This document shows, piece by piece, positions 27,674-36,170 of a stretch of DNA of 64,000 nt. The stretch spans positions 62,001-126,000 of the forward strand of contig CAZVTK010000002.1 of assembly GCA_964629765.1 (NCBI GenBank), written 5' to 3'. Made by a program: the position numbers and the translations under genes. Each line of letters starts with the position of its first letter. Position 1 is the first letter of the stretch. The notes under the pieces are model-generated. The model was not told the origin of the DNA and did not search any database. It saw nothing but the letters and a program-made list of their open reading frames with translations. This stretch comes from RCIO01 sp964629765. GTDB taxonomy: Bacteria; Pseudomonadota; Alphaproteobacteria; Rhizobiales; Rhizobiaceae.

Positions 27674-28588
27674 TCACTCCGCGGCGGCCGACGGGAGCAC
27701 CGTCGCGACGATCGAGGCGTCGAGCGCCTCGAACTCGTGATAGCCGATCATGTCGTATAGCTCGGCGCGCGTCTGCATCGCGTCGAGCATGTCCCTGGTC
27801 GCGCCGGTCCGGGCGATGGTCGCGTAGAGCGTCTCCTGCGCCTTGGCGGCGACGCGCAGCGAACTCACCGGCCAGATCACCATGCGGTAGCCCATGGCCT
27901 CGAATTCCTGCGCGGTGAAGAACGGCGTCCTGCCGAACTCCGTCATGTTGGCCAGCAGCGGCGCATCGACGCGGGAGGCGAACTCCTCGAACATGGCGCG
28001 CGTGGTCAGCGCTTCCGGGAAGATCGCGTCGGCGCCGGCATCGAGATATTGCCGGGCGCGCGCCACCGCGCCGTCGATGCCCTCGCTCGCCGCGGCATCG
28101 GTGCGGGCGATGATGCAGATGTGCCTGCGCGCTCTTGCCGCGGCATTGATCTTGGCGGCCATGTCGCCGGGCGAGGCGAGCTTCTTGTCGTTCAGGTGCC
28201 CGCATTTCTTGGGCAGGAGCTGGTCCTCGATGTGCACCGCCCCGGCGCCGGCCTCCTCGAAGGCGCGCACCATGTGCATCACGTTCAGCGCCTCGCCATA
28301 GCCGGTATCGCCGTCGACCAGCAGCGGCAGCCCGGTCGCGCGCGCGATCTGGCGCACGAAGAAGCAGACGTCCTCGACGCTGATCACGCCCAGGTCGGGC
28401 AGGCCCATCGAGGCGCTCATGGCGCCGCCCGACAGGTACAGCGCCTCGAAGCCGGCGCGCTGCGCCTGCAATGCCGCCAGGCCGTTATGCGCTCCCGGCA
28501 TGCGCAGGATGCCGCCGCGCTCGACGAGCTTGCGGAACCGCACGCCGGCGGGCTCGGCCGGCAGATCCCCGGCGATCAGGTAAGTCAT
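27674..28588 (-). CDS. Isocitrate lyase/PEP mutase superfamily lyase, PrpB-like
   Basis: Protein of 304 residues closely resembling 2-methylisocitrate lyase. It has the metal site LLVDGDTGYGEALNV, the catalytic cysteine motif KKCGH, IIARTDAAASEGIDGA, IFPEALT and the PrpB-like tail MQTRAELYDMIGYHEFE. It cleaves a 2-hydroxy (alkyl)succinate-type acid into pyruvate or glyoxylate plus a dicarboxylate. Other PrpB-pathway genes (PrpC, AcnD) are not seen, although PrpF is present at 34971, so the substrate may be a different methylated tricarboxylate or dimethylmalate. It is divergent from the CoA-transferase at 28696 and shares operator site 6. Confidence 0.86.
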   Translation of the reverse strand: MTYLIAGDLPAEPAGVRFRKLVERGGILRMPGAHNGLAALQAQRAGFEALYLSGGAMSASMGLPDLGVISVEDVCFFVRQIARATGLPLLVDGDTGYGEALNVMHMVRAFEEAGAGAVHIEDQLLPKKCGHLNDKKLASPGDMAAKINAAARARRHICIIARTDAAASEGIDGAVARARQYLDAGADAIFPEALTTRAMFEEFASRVDAPLLANMTEFGRTPFFTAQEFEAMGYRMVIWPVSSLRVAAKAQETLYATIARTGATRDMLDAMQTRAELYDMIGYHEFEALDASIVATVLPSAAAE

Positions 28589-28632
28589 GAGGTTCCTTTC
28601 ACCTTCCCGCGTCTCGCCCGAGCACCGACGCC

Positions 28633-28674
28633 TTTACATCACGATCCGGCGCAACTATCAATGGTTCATCCAAT
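28633..28674 (+). promoter_or_regulatory. Promoter and GntR-type operator, site 6 (divergent control region)
   Basis: TTTACA (28633-28638), 17-bp spacer, TATCAA (28656-28661), with the operator AATGGTTCATCCAAT at 28660-28674 directly following. It controls the plus-strand CoA-transferase-FAH pair and may also control the divergent PrpB-like gene starting at 28588. Confidence 0.75.
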
Positions 28675-28695
28675 GATCCACTAGAGAGACCGACG

Positions 28696-29835
28696 ATGAC
28701 GGGCACACCCGCACCCAAGGCCAGGCGACCGCTGGACGGCGTCGTGGTCATCGAAACCGCCAGCTTCCTCACCGGCCCCTTCGCCGGGATGATGCTGTCG
28801 GACCTCGGCGCGGACGTGATCAAGGTCGAGCCGCCGGCGGGCGACGGCTTCCGCCGCTTCGGCCACAACCGCGACGGCTTCGGCGCGTCGTGGACCAACT
28901 CCAACCGGGGCAAGCGCAGCGTCGTCATCGACCTCAAGACTCCCGAGGGTCTGGCGCGGCTCAAACGGCTCCTGCGCAGCGCCGACGTGCTGATCGAGAA
29001 CTGGCGCCCGCGCGTCTCCGAATCGCTCGGCCTCGGGCGCGAGACCGTCGAGGCCCTGAACCCGCGCCTGATACGCCTGTCGATCACCGGTTTCGGCGAC
29101 ACCGGCAAGCTCGCCAATGCGCCGGCCTTCGATTCGCTGATCCAGGGTCGCACGGGCATCGTCGCCTCGGAAGCGCGCAACGGCGCGCCTGCGGTAACGC
29201 CGTTCAACATGGTCGACAAGGTCACCGGCGCATTCGGGGCGCAGGCCGTTCTCGCCGCGCTGTTCGAGCGCGAGCGTACCGGAAAGGGCGCCAGCATCCA
29301 GATGCCGATGCTCGACGTCATGGGCTACTTCAACTTCCCGGACATGTTCCAGCATCGCACCTTCGAGAACGACGACAGCGACTGGAAGCCGCCGGCGTCG
29401 CAGGTGCTCGCCACCAGCGACGGCTTCGTCGTGATCTCGCCGGCGAACGGGCAGCAGATGTCGAAGACGCTGAACGCCATCGAGCGGCCCGAATGGAAAG
29501 AGGAATTCAAGCGCATGTCCGACCCCGTGCGCATGGCGGAGGAGTTCTTCCGCCGGGTCGGCGAGGTGGTGAAGGCGCGCGACACGCGCCATTGGCTCAA
29601 GGTATTCGCCGAGCAGGACGTGCCCGCCGCGCCCGTCTTCAGCCTCGACGACTTCCTGAACGACGAGCAGGTGGCCAACAACCGCATCTACAACTTCGTC
29701 GACTCGCATGTCGGCCCGCTGCGCACGGCGCGCTATCCGGCCACCTTCGACGGGCGGATGATGACCGCCCAAGCCGGGCCGCCGAAGGTCGGCGAGCACG
29801 ACGCGGACATTGGCGGCGCGGGAGAGGCGGCATGA
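28696..29835 (+). CDS. Class III CoA-transferase, CaiB/BaiF family (copy 2)
   Basis: Protein of 379 residues. It shows LDGVVVIETASFLTGPFAGM and the next block LSDLGADVIKVEPPAGDGF, the probable catalytic aspartate in APAFDSLIQGRTG, and the late block NDEQVANNRIYNF. It is distinct from copy 1 at 15517-16695, so two different acids are probably activated. The 3' end overlaps the FAH gene start (ATGA), implying that the acyl-CoA chemistry and FAH hydrolysis act in one branch. It is first gene behind operator site 6. Confidence 0.92.
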   Translation: MTGTPAPKARRPLDGVVVIETASFLTGPFAGMMLSDLGADVIKVEPPAGDGFRRFGHNRDGFGASWTNSNRGKRSVVIDLKTPEGLARLKRLLRSADVLIENWRPRVSESLGLGRETVEALNPRLIRLSITGFGDTGKLANAPAFDSLIQGRTGIVASEARNGAPAVTPFNMVDKVTGAFGAQAVLAALFERERTGKGASIQMPMLDVMGYFNFPDMFQHRTFENDDSDWKPPASQVLATSDGFVVISPANGQQMSKTLNAIERPEWKEEFKRMSDPVRMAEEFFRRVGEVVKARDTRHWLKVFAEQDVPAAPVFSLDDFLNDEQVANNRIYNFVDSHVGPLRTARYPATFDGRMMTAQAGPPKVGEHDADIGGAGEAA

Positions 29836-30713
29836 AGATCGCGAGTTTCGACGGCCGCCGCATCGGCATCATCGACGGCGACGAGATCGTGGACGTGACC
29901 GGGCTGAGCGGCATGGCGGCCGACGTCTGGCCGCCGGTGGGCATGGTCGCCTTCCTGGCGAAGTTCGTCGCCGACCGCGGCGCGGTGGAGGCGGCGATGC
30001 GCAGCGGTCCGCGCCGGCCGCTCCCGGCGGTGCGGCTCGAGGCGCCGATCGCCTGGCCCAACAAGGTCATCGCCTACCCCGCCAACTACCATGCGCACAT
30101 AGAGGAGCAGAAGAAGTCGGCCGTGGGTCTGATTTCCACCTTCAAGGCGGACGGCCAGGGCTTCTTCCTCAAGGCGAACTCCAGCATCAGCGGGCCGAAC
30201 GACCCGATCGTGCTGCCGGCCGTGGCCAATCGCGAGATCCATCACGAATGCGAGCTCGCCATCGTCATCGGCAAGGGCGGGCGGCAGATCCCGCGCGCCG
30301 CCGCCATGGACCACGTGCTCGGCTATTCCTGTCTGCTCGACATGGTCATCCGCGGCAAGGAGGAGCGCGTCATGCGCAAGTCCTACGACAGCTTCTGCCC
30401 GATGGGCCCCTATATCGTGACCGCCGACGAGATCGCCGACCCGGCGGCGATCGAGCTCGAACTGCGCGTCAACGGGTCGGTCAGGCAGAGCGCGGTGACG
30501 CGCGACCTGATCGTCGACATCCCCCACATGATCGAAATGGCCTCCGCCGTGATGACGCTCCATCCGGGCGACATCATCGCCAGCGGCACGCCGCAGGGCG
30601 TCGGCCCGGTCGCCGGCGGCGACGTGGTCGAGATCGCGATCGAAGGGGTCGGCGCGATGAAGCTCGACGTCGTCCAGGGTGCCGGCGGCAACCATCCCGT
30701 CTGGGACAAATAG
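29832..30713 (+). CDS. Fumarylacetoacetate hydrolase (FAH) family protein
   Basis: Protein of 293 residues with the FAH C-terminal domain: the metal-binding glutamates in EIHHECELAIVIGKGG, the DHVLGYSCLLDMVIR segment, and the catalytic and closing motifs MTLHPGDIIASGTPQGVGP. The domain covers residues 70-290; the first 65 residues form a typical small N-terminal domain. The family hydrolyses fumarylpyruvate, maleylpyruvate or acylpyruvates and also decarboxylates oxaloacetate. With the gentisate-dioxygenase-like cupin at 18570 it could finish gentisate-type ring cleavage. Translation is coupled to the upstream CoA-transferase by the ATGA overlap. Confidence 0.92.
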   Translation: MKIASFDGRRIGIIDGDEIVDVTGLSGMAADVWPPVGMVAFLAKFVADRGAVEAAMRSGPRRPLPAVRLEAPIAWPNKVIAYPANYHAHIEEQKKSAVGLISTFKADGQGFFLKANSSISGPNDPIVLPAVANREIHHECELAIVIGKGGRQIPRAAAMDHVLGYSCLLDMVIRGKEERVMRKSYDSFCPMGPYIVTADEIADPAAIELELRVNGSVRQSAVTRDLIVDIPHMIEMASAVMTLHPGDIIASGTPQGVGPVAGGDVVEIAIEGVGAMKLDVVQGAGGNHPVWDK

Positions 30714-30734
30714 TCCGCTCGGCGCCGGCCGTGT

Positions 30735-31955
30735 TCAGTCCCGTCCCGGGGCACCCTTGCGGCGTCCCAGCCCCGGCAGCCAGAAGCCGAGCAGGGCGAC
30801 GCCGTTGGCCGCCACGAGCACGATGCTCATCGCCGTGGCCAGGTCGGCCGGAATGGCGCCGACCGCCGCGATGATCCCCGCCCCGGCGGCCATCTGGAGA
30901 CAGCCGTAGAGGCCGGACGCCGCGCCGATCGCTTCGGGATCGACGTTGATCGCCTCGGTCATGGCGAAGGCGCTGCACAGCCCGATGGCGAAGGTGAGCA
31001 CGAGGATCGGCGCGAACAGGCGCCACAGCGTCAGCGCGTCCGCGACCACGAACAGCAGGACAGCGAGGCTGGAAGCCAGCAGCAGGACGCTCGCGACCCG
31101 CGTGACGACCGTCGGCCGGACCTTGCCGGCCATGCGGCTGGCGAACAGGCTGCCGACCGTCAGCGCGCTGACGACGCCCAGGAACGCATAGCCGGTCTGC
31201 TGGAGCGACAGGCCGAAATCGTGCTGCATGATGAAGGGGCCGGCGCCGACGAAGGCGTAGAAGCTCGTCGTCGCGAATGCGCCGCTGACGCAGTAGCGCA
31301 GGAAGGCCGGGTTGCGCATGAGCTGCATGTACCGGCGCGCATAGTCCGAAGCGCCGCCGTTGCCGTCGCGGGCGAACGTTTCCGGCAAGGTCAGCACCGT
31401 CACCAGCAGCAGCAGGGCGTTGACCGCAGCCAGCGTGACGAAAATCCAGCGCCAGCCCAGGCTGTCGGTGATCAGCGCGCCCAGCATCGGCGCCAGCCCC
31501 GGGCCGATGCTCACCGACGCCCCGAGGATGGCGAGCCGCGACGTCGCCCGCTCCGGCCCGGCGGCGTCGCGGGTGATGGCGCGGCCCAGCACGAGGCCCG
31601 AGCAGCCGCCCACCGCCTGGACCACCCGCGCGACGAGCAACAGCTCCAGGCTCTGCGCCGCCGCTATCACGATGCTCGCCACGACGTAGAGCAGCAGTCC
31701 GACGATCAGCACCGGCCGCCGGCCGAAGCGGTCGGACAGCATGCCGATCACGAGCTGGCCGATCGACAGCCCGATCAGATAGGCGGTGACGGAGAGCTGG
31801 ATCGCCGCCGCCGAGACGCCGAGATCGCGCGCCGCGTCCGGCAGCGCCGGCACGAAGATGTGGACCGGGACCGTTCCCGACAGGGCGAGCCACACGACGT
31901 AGGCGAGCGCCGGTTTCCGCGAGAACCGCGCCGGCGGCGCTTTCAGTATTTCCAT
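30735..31955 (-). CDS. MFS transporter, Bcr/CflA drug-resistance-type
   Basis: Integral membrane protein of 406 residues with about twelve helices. The MFS signature DRFGRRPVLIVG follows helix 2, and the Bcr/CflA-like motif GRAITRDAAGPERATSRLA follows helix 4. It is a proton-driven exporter or importer of small molecules; in a catabolic setting it may export toxic aromatic intermediates or chloramphenicol-like compounds. ATG 31955 (MEILKAPP) has AGAGAG at 5 nt; a longer upstream frame is open but covers the divergent promoter. It shares operator site 7 with the divergent enoyl-CoA hydratase operon. Confidence 0.88.
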   Translation of the reverse strand: MEILKAPPARFSRKPALAYVVWLALSGTVPVHIFVPALPDAARDLGVSAAAIQLSVTAYLIGLSIGQLVIGMLSDRFGRRPVLIVGLLLYVVASIVIAAAQSLELLLVARVVQAVGGCSGLVLGRAITRDAAGPERATSRLAILGASVSIGPGLAPMLGALITDSLGWRWIFVTLAAVNALLLLVTVLTLPETFARDGNGGASDYARRYMQLMRNPAFLRYCVSGAFATTSFYAFVGAGPFIMQHDFGLSLQQTGYAFLGVVSALTVGSLFASRMAGKVRPTVVTRVASVLLLASSLAVLLFVVADALTLWRLFAPILVLTFAIGLCSAFAMTEAINVDPEAIGAASGLYGCLQMAAGAGIIAAVGAIPADLATAMSIVLVAANGVALLGFWLPGLGRRKGAPGRD

Positions 31956-32025
31956 TCGACTCTCTGCCCTGCTGCCGGGCTTTCTGTGCGCAGCCGATCC
32001 GGCTGGCAAGCGGCAATCGCACGCC

Positions 32026-32064
32026 TTGACACCCTCCTTAATTTGGATCAAAGGTTCATCCATT
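32026..32064 (+). promoter_or_regulatory. Promoter region and GntR-type operator, site 7
   Basis: TTGACA at 32026-32031 is a good -35. The operator AAAGGTTCATCCATT is at 32050-32064, with a left half site TTTGGATC overlapping. No clear -10 stands out at 17 bp. It controls the hydratase operon (start 32083) and possibly the divergent MFS gene. Confidence 0.68.
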
Positions 32065-32082
32065 GGCAATGGAGGAATTGCG

Positions 32083-32961
32083 GTGTCGGACGATTTGCGC
32101 AACCGGGTTGTCTATGAGGCACGCGACGGCCGGGCCTACATCACCCTCAACCGGCCGGAGAAGCGCAACGCGGTCACCTACGAGATGTTCGACCGCTTCA
32201 TGGAGCATGTCCGTACCGCCGAGGAGGACGACGACGTGCGGGTCATCGTCATCCGCGGCGAGGGGCAGGATTTCTGCACCGGCCACGATCTGGCGCAGGT
32301 CGGCTCCGAATACGGCTTCTCGGCCGACAAGGATTCCCGCCGCCCGAGCCAGCGCCGCCGGCTGCACTTCGACAAGCGCCATGTCGAGCAGTTCCGCGAG
32401 CTGTTCTATTGCGTGAAGCCGACGCTCACCCTCGTGCAGGGCAACTGCGTCGGCGCCGGCACCTACATCGTCGAAGCCTCGGATCTCGCCATCGCCGCCA
32501 CCACCGCCCGCATCGGCCACCCCGAGCAGAAGATGATGCTGGCCGGCGCCGCCTACATGACGACCTACAACATCCTCGCCATGGGGCCGAAGAAGGCGCG
32601 CGAGATGCTGCTGCTGGGCACTGCCATCAGCGGCGAGGAGGCGGTCGCGCAGGGCCTCGTCAACAGGGCGGTGCCGCCGGAGGAACTCGCCGCCGCCGGC
32701 GAGGAATGGGCCGAGCGCATCGTGCGCCTGCCGCGCGACGCGATCGCCATCGGCAAGGCCGCGACACATATGGCGATGGATTCGCTCGGCATGACCTCGC
32801 AGTTCATCTACGGCTACGTCAGCCATGTGGTCGGCACCAACATCCGCTACGAGCCGGACGAGCAGAACTTCATGAAGCTTCGCCGCGACAAGGGCGTCAC
32901 CGGCGCCTCCAGGGAGCGCGAGGGCCGTTTTGACGCAGCGGGCGGCAAGGCGGCGGAATAG
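32083..32961 (+). CDS. Enoyl-CoA hydratase/isomerase (crotonase) family protein
   Basis: Protein of 292 residues: ITLNRPEKRNAV, the oxyanion-hole segments GQDFCTGHDLA and QGNCVGAGTYIVEASDLAIA, and the GHPEQKMMLAG stretch that carries the catalytic glutamate region. GTG 32083 is the start because GGAGG lies 7 nt before it; the open frame above includes the promoter. It hydrates or isomerises a 2-enoyl-CoA in beta-oxidation of side chains or ring-opened acids. It is first gene of the operon crotonase - SDR - acyl-CoA dehydrogenase - PrpF. Confidence 0.9.
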   Translation: MSDDLRNRVVYEARDGRAYITLNRPEKRNAVTYEMFDRFMEHVRTAEEDDDVRVIVIRGEGQDFCTGHDLAQVGSEYGFSADKDSRRPSQRRRLHFDKRHVEQFRELFYCVKPTLTLVQGNCVGAGTYIVEASDLAIAATTARIGHPEQKMMLAGAAYMTTYNILAMGPKKAREMLLLGTAISGEEAVAQGLVNRAVPPEELAAAGEEWAERIVRLPRDAIAIGKAATHMAMDSLGMTSQFIYGYVSHVVGTNIRYEPDEQNFMKLRRDKGVTGASREREGRFDAAGGKAAE

Positions 32962-33013
32962 GTCCGCCTCTCCGCGAATCCCCGACTGGGCGAATCCCCG
33001 ACTGGACATTCCC

Positions 33014-33808
33014 ATGCGCACTGATCTCACCGGCCGCAGCGCGGTCGTCCTCGGCGGCACCAAGGGCATCGGCCGCGCCGCTGTCGCCGCGCTTGCCCGT
33101 TGCGGGTCGAGCGTCGTCATCCAGGGCCGCGACGCGCCGGCCGCGTATGCCCTCATCAAGGAGCTGAAGGACTATCCCGGCATGCGCCTCTTCGTCGAAA
33201 GCGACCTCTCCACCTATGAGGGCATCGACGAGGCCGTCCGGGTCGCCAAGGAATCCTTCGAGAAGGTGGACGTCGTCGTGGCGAGCGGCGGGCCGCGCGA
33301 GCCGCGCCCCAAGCTCTTCGTCGACACCAGCCCGCAGGAAGGCATCGCCACCATCGAGAGCCGGCTGATGCCGCGCCTCAATGCGCTGCATGCCGCGACG
33401 AAATACATGCGTGACCAGGGCTACGGGAAGATCATCCTGATCACCACCGACGCCGCCCGCATCCCCACGCCGGCCGAGTCGATGATCGGCGCCGCCGGCG
33501 CCGTCGTCATGTCGCTGACGCGCTCGCTCGCTGCCGAGCTCGCCGACCTCGGCATCCGGGTCAACGCCGTCGCCACGACGCTGACGACCGGCACGCCCGG
33601 CCATGACCGCTTCCTCGAGGCCGAGGCCAGGGGCAGCAGCGAGGTCATCGTGCGCGCCTTCAGGAAGGTCGCCGAGCGGGTCAAGTTCCGCGTCAACGCG
33701 GCCGAGGATCTGGCCGAGTACATCCTCTTCCTCGCCAGCCCCGAGTCCGACCAGATCTCCGGCTCGACGCTCAGCATCAATGGCGGACTGTCGTTTCCGA
33801 GCTACTGA
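33014..33808 (+). CDS. Short-chain dehydrogenase/reductase without the catalytic Tyr-Lys pair
   Basis: Rossmann protein of 264 residues. The cofactor loop AVVLGGTKGIGRAAV is intact, as is the end SGSTLSINGGLSFPSY. But the active-site segment reads ESMIGAAGAVVMSLTRSL, so the catalytic tyrosine and lysine are Met157 and Ala161, and the NNAG motif is ASGG. It may therefore be a structural or pseudoenzyme partner, or bind rather than reduce. A separate canonical SDR (38717-39640) has an intact YGAAK. Such pairs of active and inactive SDR subunits are known for BbsCD in anaerobic toluene degradation. It is between the crotonase gene and the acyl-CoA dehydrogenase gene. Confidence 0.87.
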   Translation: MRTDLTGRSAVVLGGTKGIGRAAVAALARCGSSVVIQGRDAPAAYALIKELKDYPGMRLFVESDLSTYEGIDEAVRVAKESFEKVDVVVASGGPREPRPKLFVDTSPQEGIATIESRLMPRLNALHAATKYMRDQGYGKIILITTDAARIPTPAESMIGAAGAVVMSLTRSLAAELADLGIRVNAVATTLTTGTPGHDRFLEAEARGSSEVIVRAFRKVAERVKFRVNAAEDLAEYILFLASPESDQISGSTLSINGGLSFPSY

Positions 33809-33822
33809 CAGGGAACAATGCC

Positions 33823-34965
33823 ATGCGCTTCACCGAGGAACATGTCGCCTTCCGCGACTCCGTGCGCCGCATGGTCGAGCAGCATCTGGCGCCGATCGTG
33901 CCCGACCTCGAGGCGACCGACCGCTTTCCCTCCGAGTTGGTGCCGGTGTTCGGCGACATGGGCCTGCTGCAGCTCTGGCTGCCGGAGGAATATGGCGGGC
34001 CGGGCGGCAACCTGACGCTGGTCTGCATCGCCAAGGAGGAGATCGCCAAGGTCTCGCTCGCCGCCTCCACGCTCTGCGCCAACAACTCGATCTCCTTCAT
34101 CCTGCCGATCCTCAATCACGGCACGGAAGAGCAGAAGCGCCGCTACCTGCCGCTGGCCGCCGGAGGCCGGCTGATCTCGGCGATCGCCATCACCGAGCCG
34201 CAGACCGGTTCCGACGTGTCGTCGCTGCGTACCCGCGCCGTCCGCGACGGCGACCACTGGGTCATCAACGGCCAGAAGAGCTGGATCACCTGGGGCGGCG
34301 ATGCCCACTACGTCATGCTCTTCGCCCGCACCTCCGACGCGCCGGGCTCGCGCGGCATCAGCGCCTTCATCGTCGACACGAAGACTCCCGGTTTCCGCAT
34401 CGGCCGCAAGGAGCCGAAGATGGGCCGGCACGGCTCGCCCAGCCACGAGCTGTTCTTCGAGGACATGCGGGTGCCGGCCGACTGCCTGCTCGGCGAGGAA
34501 GGAACCGGCTTCCTCGCCTGCATGAAGACGCTCGACCTGAACCGCCCGACCATCGCGGCGGGTTCGCTCGGCCTCGCCCAAGGCGCGCTCGACGCCGCGG
34601 TGGCCTACAGCAAGGTGCGCACCCAGTTCGGCAAGCCGATCTCGCAGTTCCAGGGCATCCAGTTCAAGCTGGCCGACATGGCGATCAAGGTCGAGGTCGC
34701 CCGCAACATGCTCTACAACTGCGCCGAGGAGATCGATTCCGGCGACCATTCGCGGCTCAACCTCTTGTCGTCGATCACCAAGTGCTTCGTCACCGACGCG
34801 GCCATGGAGGTCACGGTCGACGCGGTTCAGGTTCTCGGCGCCTATGGCTATTCGACCGAGTTTCCGGTCGAGCGCATGATGCGCGACGCCAAGGTGAACC
34901 AGATCATCGAGGGCACCAACGAGATCCACCGGATGATCATCGCCCGGCGGCTGCTGGAGGCGTGA
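33823..34965 (+). CDS. Acyl-CoA dehydrogenase (single, canonical type)
   Basis: FAD enzyme of 380 residues that introduces a 2,3-double bond into an acyl-CoA. All blocks are canonical: ITEPQTGSDVSSLRTRA, GQKSWITWGG, RTQFGKPISQFQGIQFKLAD and the catalytic glutamate in NQIIEGTNEIHRMIIARRLL. It differs from the paired dehydrogenases at 43566-45952 in having the catalytic residue in the classic place, so it likely works alone as a homotetramer. It begins 14 bp after the SDR stop and ends 6 bp before the PrpF gene. Confidence 0.93.
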   Translation: MRFTEEHVAFRDSVRRMVEQHLAPIVPDLEATDRFPSELVPVFGDMGLLQLWLPEEYGGPGGNLTLVCIAKEEIAKVSLAASTLCANNSISFILPILNHGTEEQKRRYLPLAAGGRLISAIAITEPQTGSDVSSLRTRAVRDGDHWVINGQKSWITWGGDAHYVMLFARTSDAPGSRGISAFIVDTKTPGFRIGRKEPKMGRHGSPSHELFFEDMRVPADCLLGEEGTGFLACMKTLDLNRPTIAAGSLGLAQGALDAAVAYSKVRTQFGKPISQFQGIQFKLADMAIKVEVARNMLYNCAEEIDSGDHSRLNLLSSITKCFVTDAAMEVTVDAVQVLGAYGYSTEFPVERMMRDAKVNQIIEGTNEIHRMIIARRLLEA

Positions 34966-34970
34966 AGCGG

Positions 34971-36092
34971 ATGGCGCAGCGCTGGCTGCCTGCGGTCTAC
35001 ATGCGCGGCGGCACCAGCCGCGCCCTGTTCTTCAACCGCGCCGACCTGCCGCCGCCCGGCGCCGGCGGCGACACCGCGGCCTGGGATGCGATCTTCCGCG
35101 CCGCGCTCGGCAGCCCCGACCCCAACAGGCGCCAGCTCGACGGCATGGGCGGCGGCATCACCTCGCTGTCGAAGATCGCCGTCATCGGTCCGCCCACGCG
35201 CGAGGGCGCCGACGTCGACTACACCTTTGCGCAGGTCGACGTGACGACGACCGCGGTCGGCTATCGCGGCAATTGCGGCAACATCTCCTCGGCCGTCGGC
35301 CCCTATGCGGTGAACGAGGGACTCGTCGTGCCGGACGGGCCGGCGGCGGATGTCGTCATCCACAACACCAACACCGGCAAGCTCATCCGCGCGCGCTTCG
35401 CCTGCGCCGACGCCGAGGCGGCGGTCGAGGGCGACATGGCGCTCGACGGCGTGGCCGGGACCGGCGCGCCGGTGGAGCTGTCCTTCCTCGACCCCGCCGG
35501 CGCCGCGACCGGCAAGCTGTTCCCGACCGGCCGCCGGGTCGACACGCTCGTCTTGCCGGACGGCGCGAGCGTCGCGGCGACGCTGCTCGATGTGTGCAAT
35601 CCCGTGGCTTTCGTGCCCGCGGAAGCCTTCGGCCTCACGCTGTCGGAGAGCGCCGACGCGCTTGCCGCCGACGCCGGCCTGCTGGCCCGGCTGGAAGCGG
35701 TGCGCGCCGCGGCGGCCCACGCCATGGGCATGGTGGCCGACCCGCGGGATGCCTACACGCTGCTGCGCAACCTGCCGCTGGTCGCCATCGTCGGCCCGCC
35801 CGCCGACGGACGCGCCCATGTCGCCACGCGCATGATCTCGTCCGGACAGCCGCACAAGGCCTCGCCGCTCACCGGCGGCATGTGCCTCGCCGCGGCGGCG
35901 CTGCTGCCGGGCACGCTGGTGCACGCCGTGTCGCGGCCCGCGGAGGCCGGCGCGCCGCTGACGATCGCGCATGCCTCGGGCCTTCTCGACGTCTCCGCGC
36001 GCGGCGATTTCACCGCCGCGGCGCCGACCGTCGAGGAGGCTGCGGTATTCCGCACGGCGCGGCGGCTGATGTCGGGAAGAGTTTACTTCTGA
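34971..36092 (+). CDS. PrpF-family isomerase (4-oxalomesaconate tautomerase/aconitate isomerase-like)
   Basis: Protein of 373 residues: YMRGGTSRALFFNRADLPP, MGGGITSLSKIAVIGPP, the conserved GYRGNCGNISSAVGPYAVNE and SGQPHKASPLTGGMCLAAA. Members isomerise double bonds in tri- or dicarboxylates, for example 4-oxalomesaconate in protocatechuate/gallate pathways or 2-methylaconitate. ATG 34971 is preferred to the overlapping GTG 34962 because GGAGG is better placed. It is last gene in the site-7 operon. Together with the PrpB-like lyase (27674) it hints at a methylated or branched tricarboxylate intermediate. Confidence 0.9.
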   Translation: MAQRWLPAVYMRGGTSRALFFNRADLPPPGAGGDTAAWDAIFRAALGSPDPNRRQLDGMGGGITSLSKIAVIGPPTREGADVDYTFAQVDVTTTAVGYRGNCGNISSAVGPYAVNEGLVVPDGPAADVVIHNTNTGKLIRARFACADAEAAVEGDMALDGVAGTGAPVELSFLDPAGAATGKLFPTGRRVDTLVLPDGASVAATLLDVCNPVAFVPAEAFGLTLSESADALAADAGLLARLEAVRAAAAHAMGMVADPRDAYTLLRNLPLVAIVGPPADGRAHVATRMISSGQPHKASPLTGGMCLAAAALLPGTLVHAVSRPAEAGAPLTIAHASGLLDVSARGDFTAAAPTVEEAAVFRTARRLMSGRVYF

Positions 36093-36107
36093 ATAGCTTA
36101 GCTTGGA

Positions 36108-36149
36108 AATGGTTCATGTATTGACAGTTTGGATGACCAGCCGGTATCG
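36108..36149 (+). promoter_or_regulatory. GntR promoter with overlapping operator, site 8 (autoregulation)
   Basis: Operator AATGGTTCATGTATT (36108-36122) overlaps the -35 hexamer TTGACA (36121-36126) of a promoter with 17-bp spacer and GTATCG at 36144-36149. The right arm is the most degenerate of the twelve sites, as might be expected for weak autoregulation. Confidence 0.7.
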
Positions 36150-36170
36150 CGGGTGACCCAGGAGGCGCGC

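Noticed and set aside
36129..36170. TTG-initiated N-terminal extension of the GntR regulator
   Set aside because: It overlaps the promoter region and lacks a ribosome site; ATG 36171 has a perfect AGGAGG at 5 nt.
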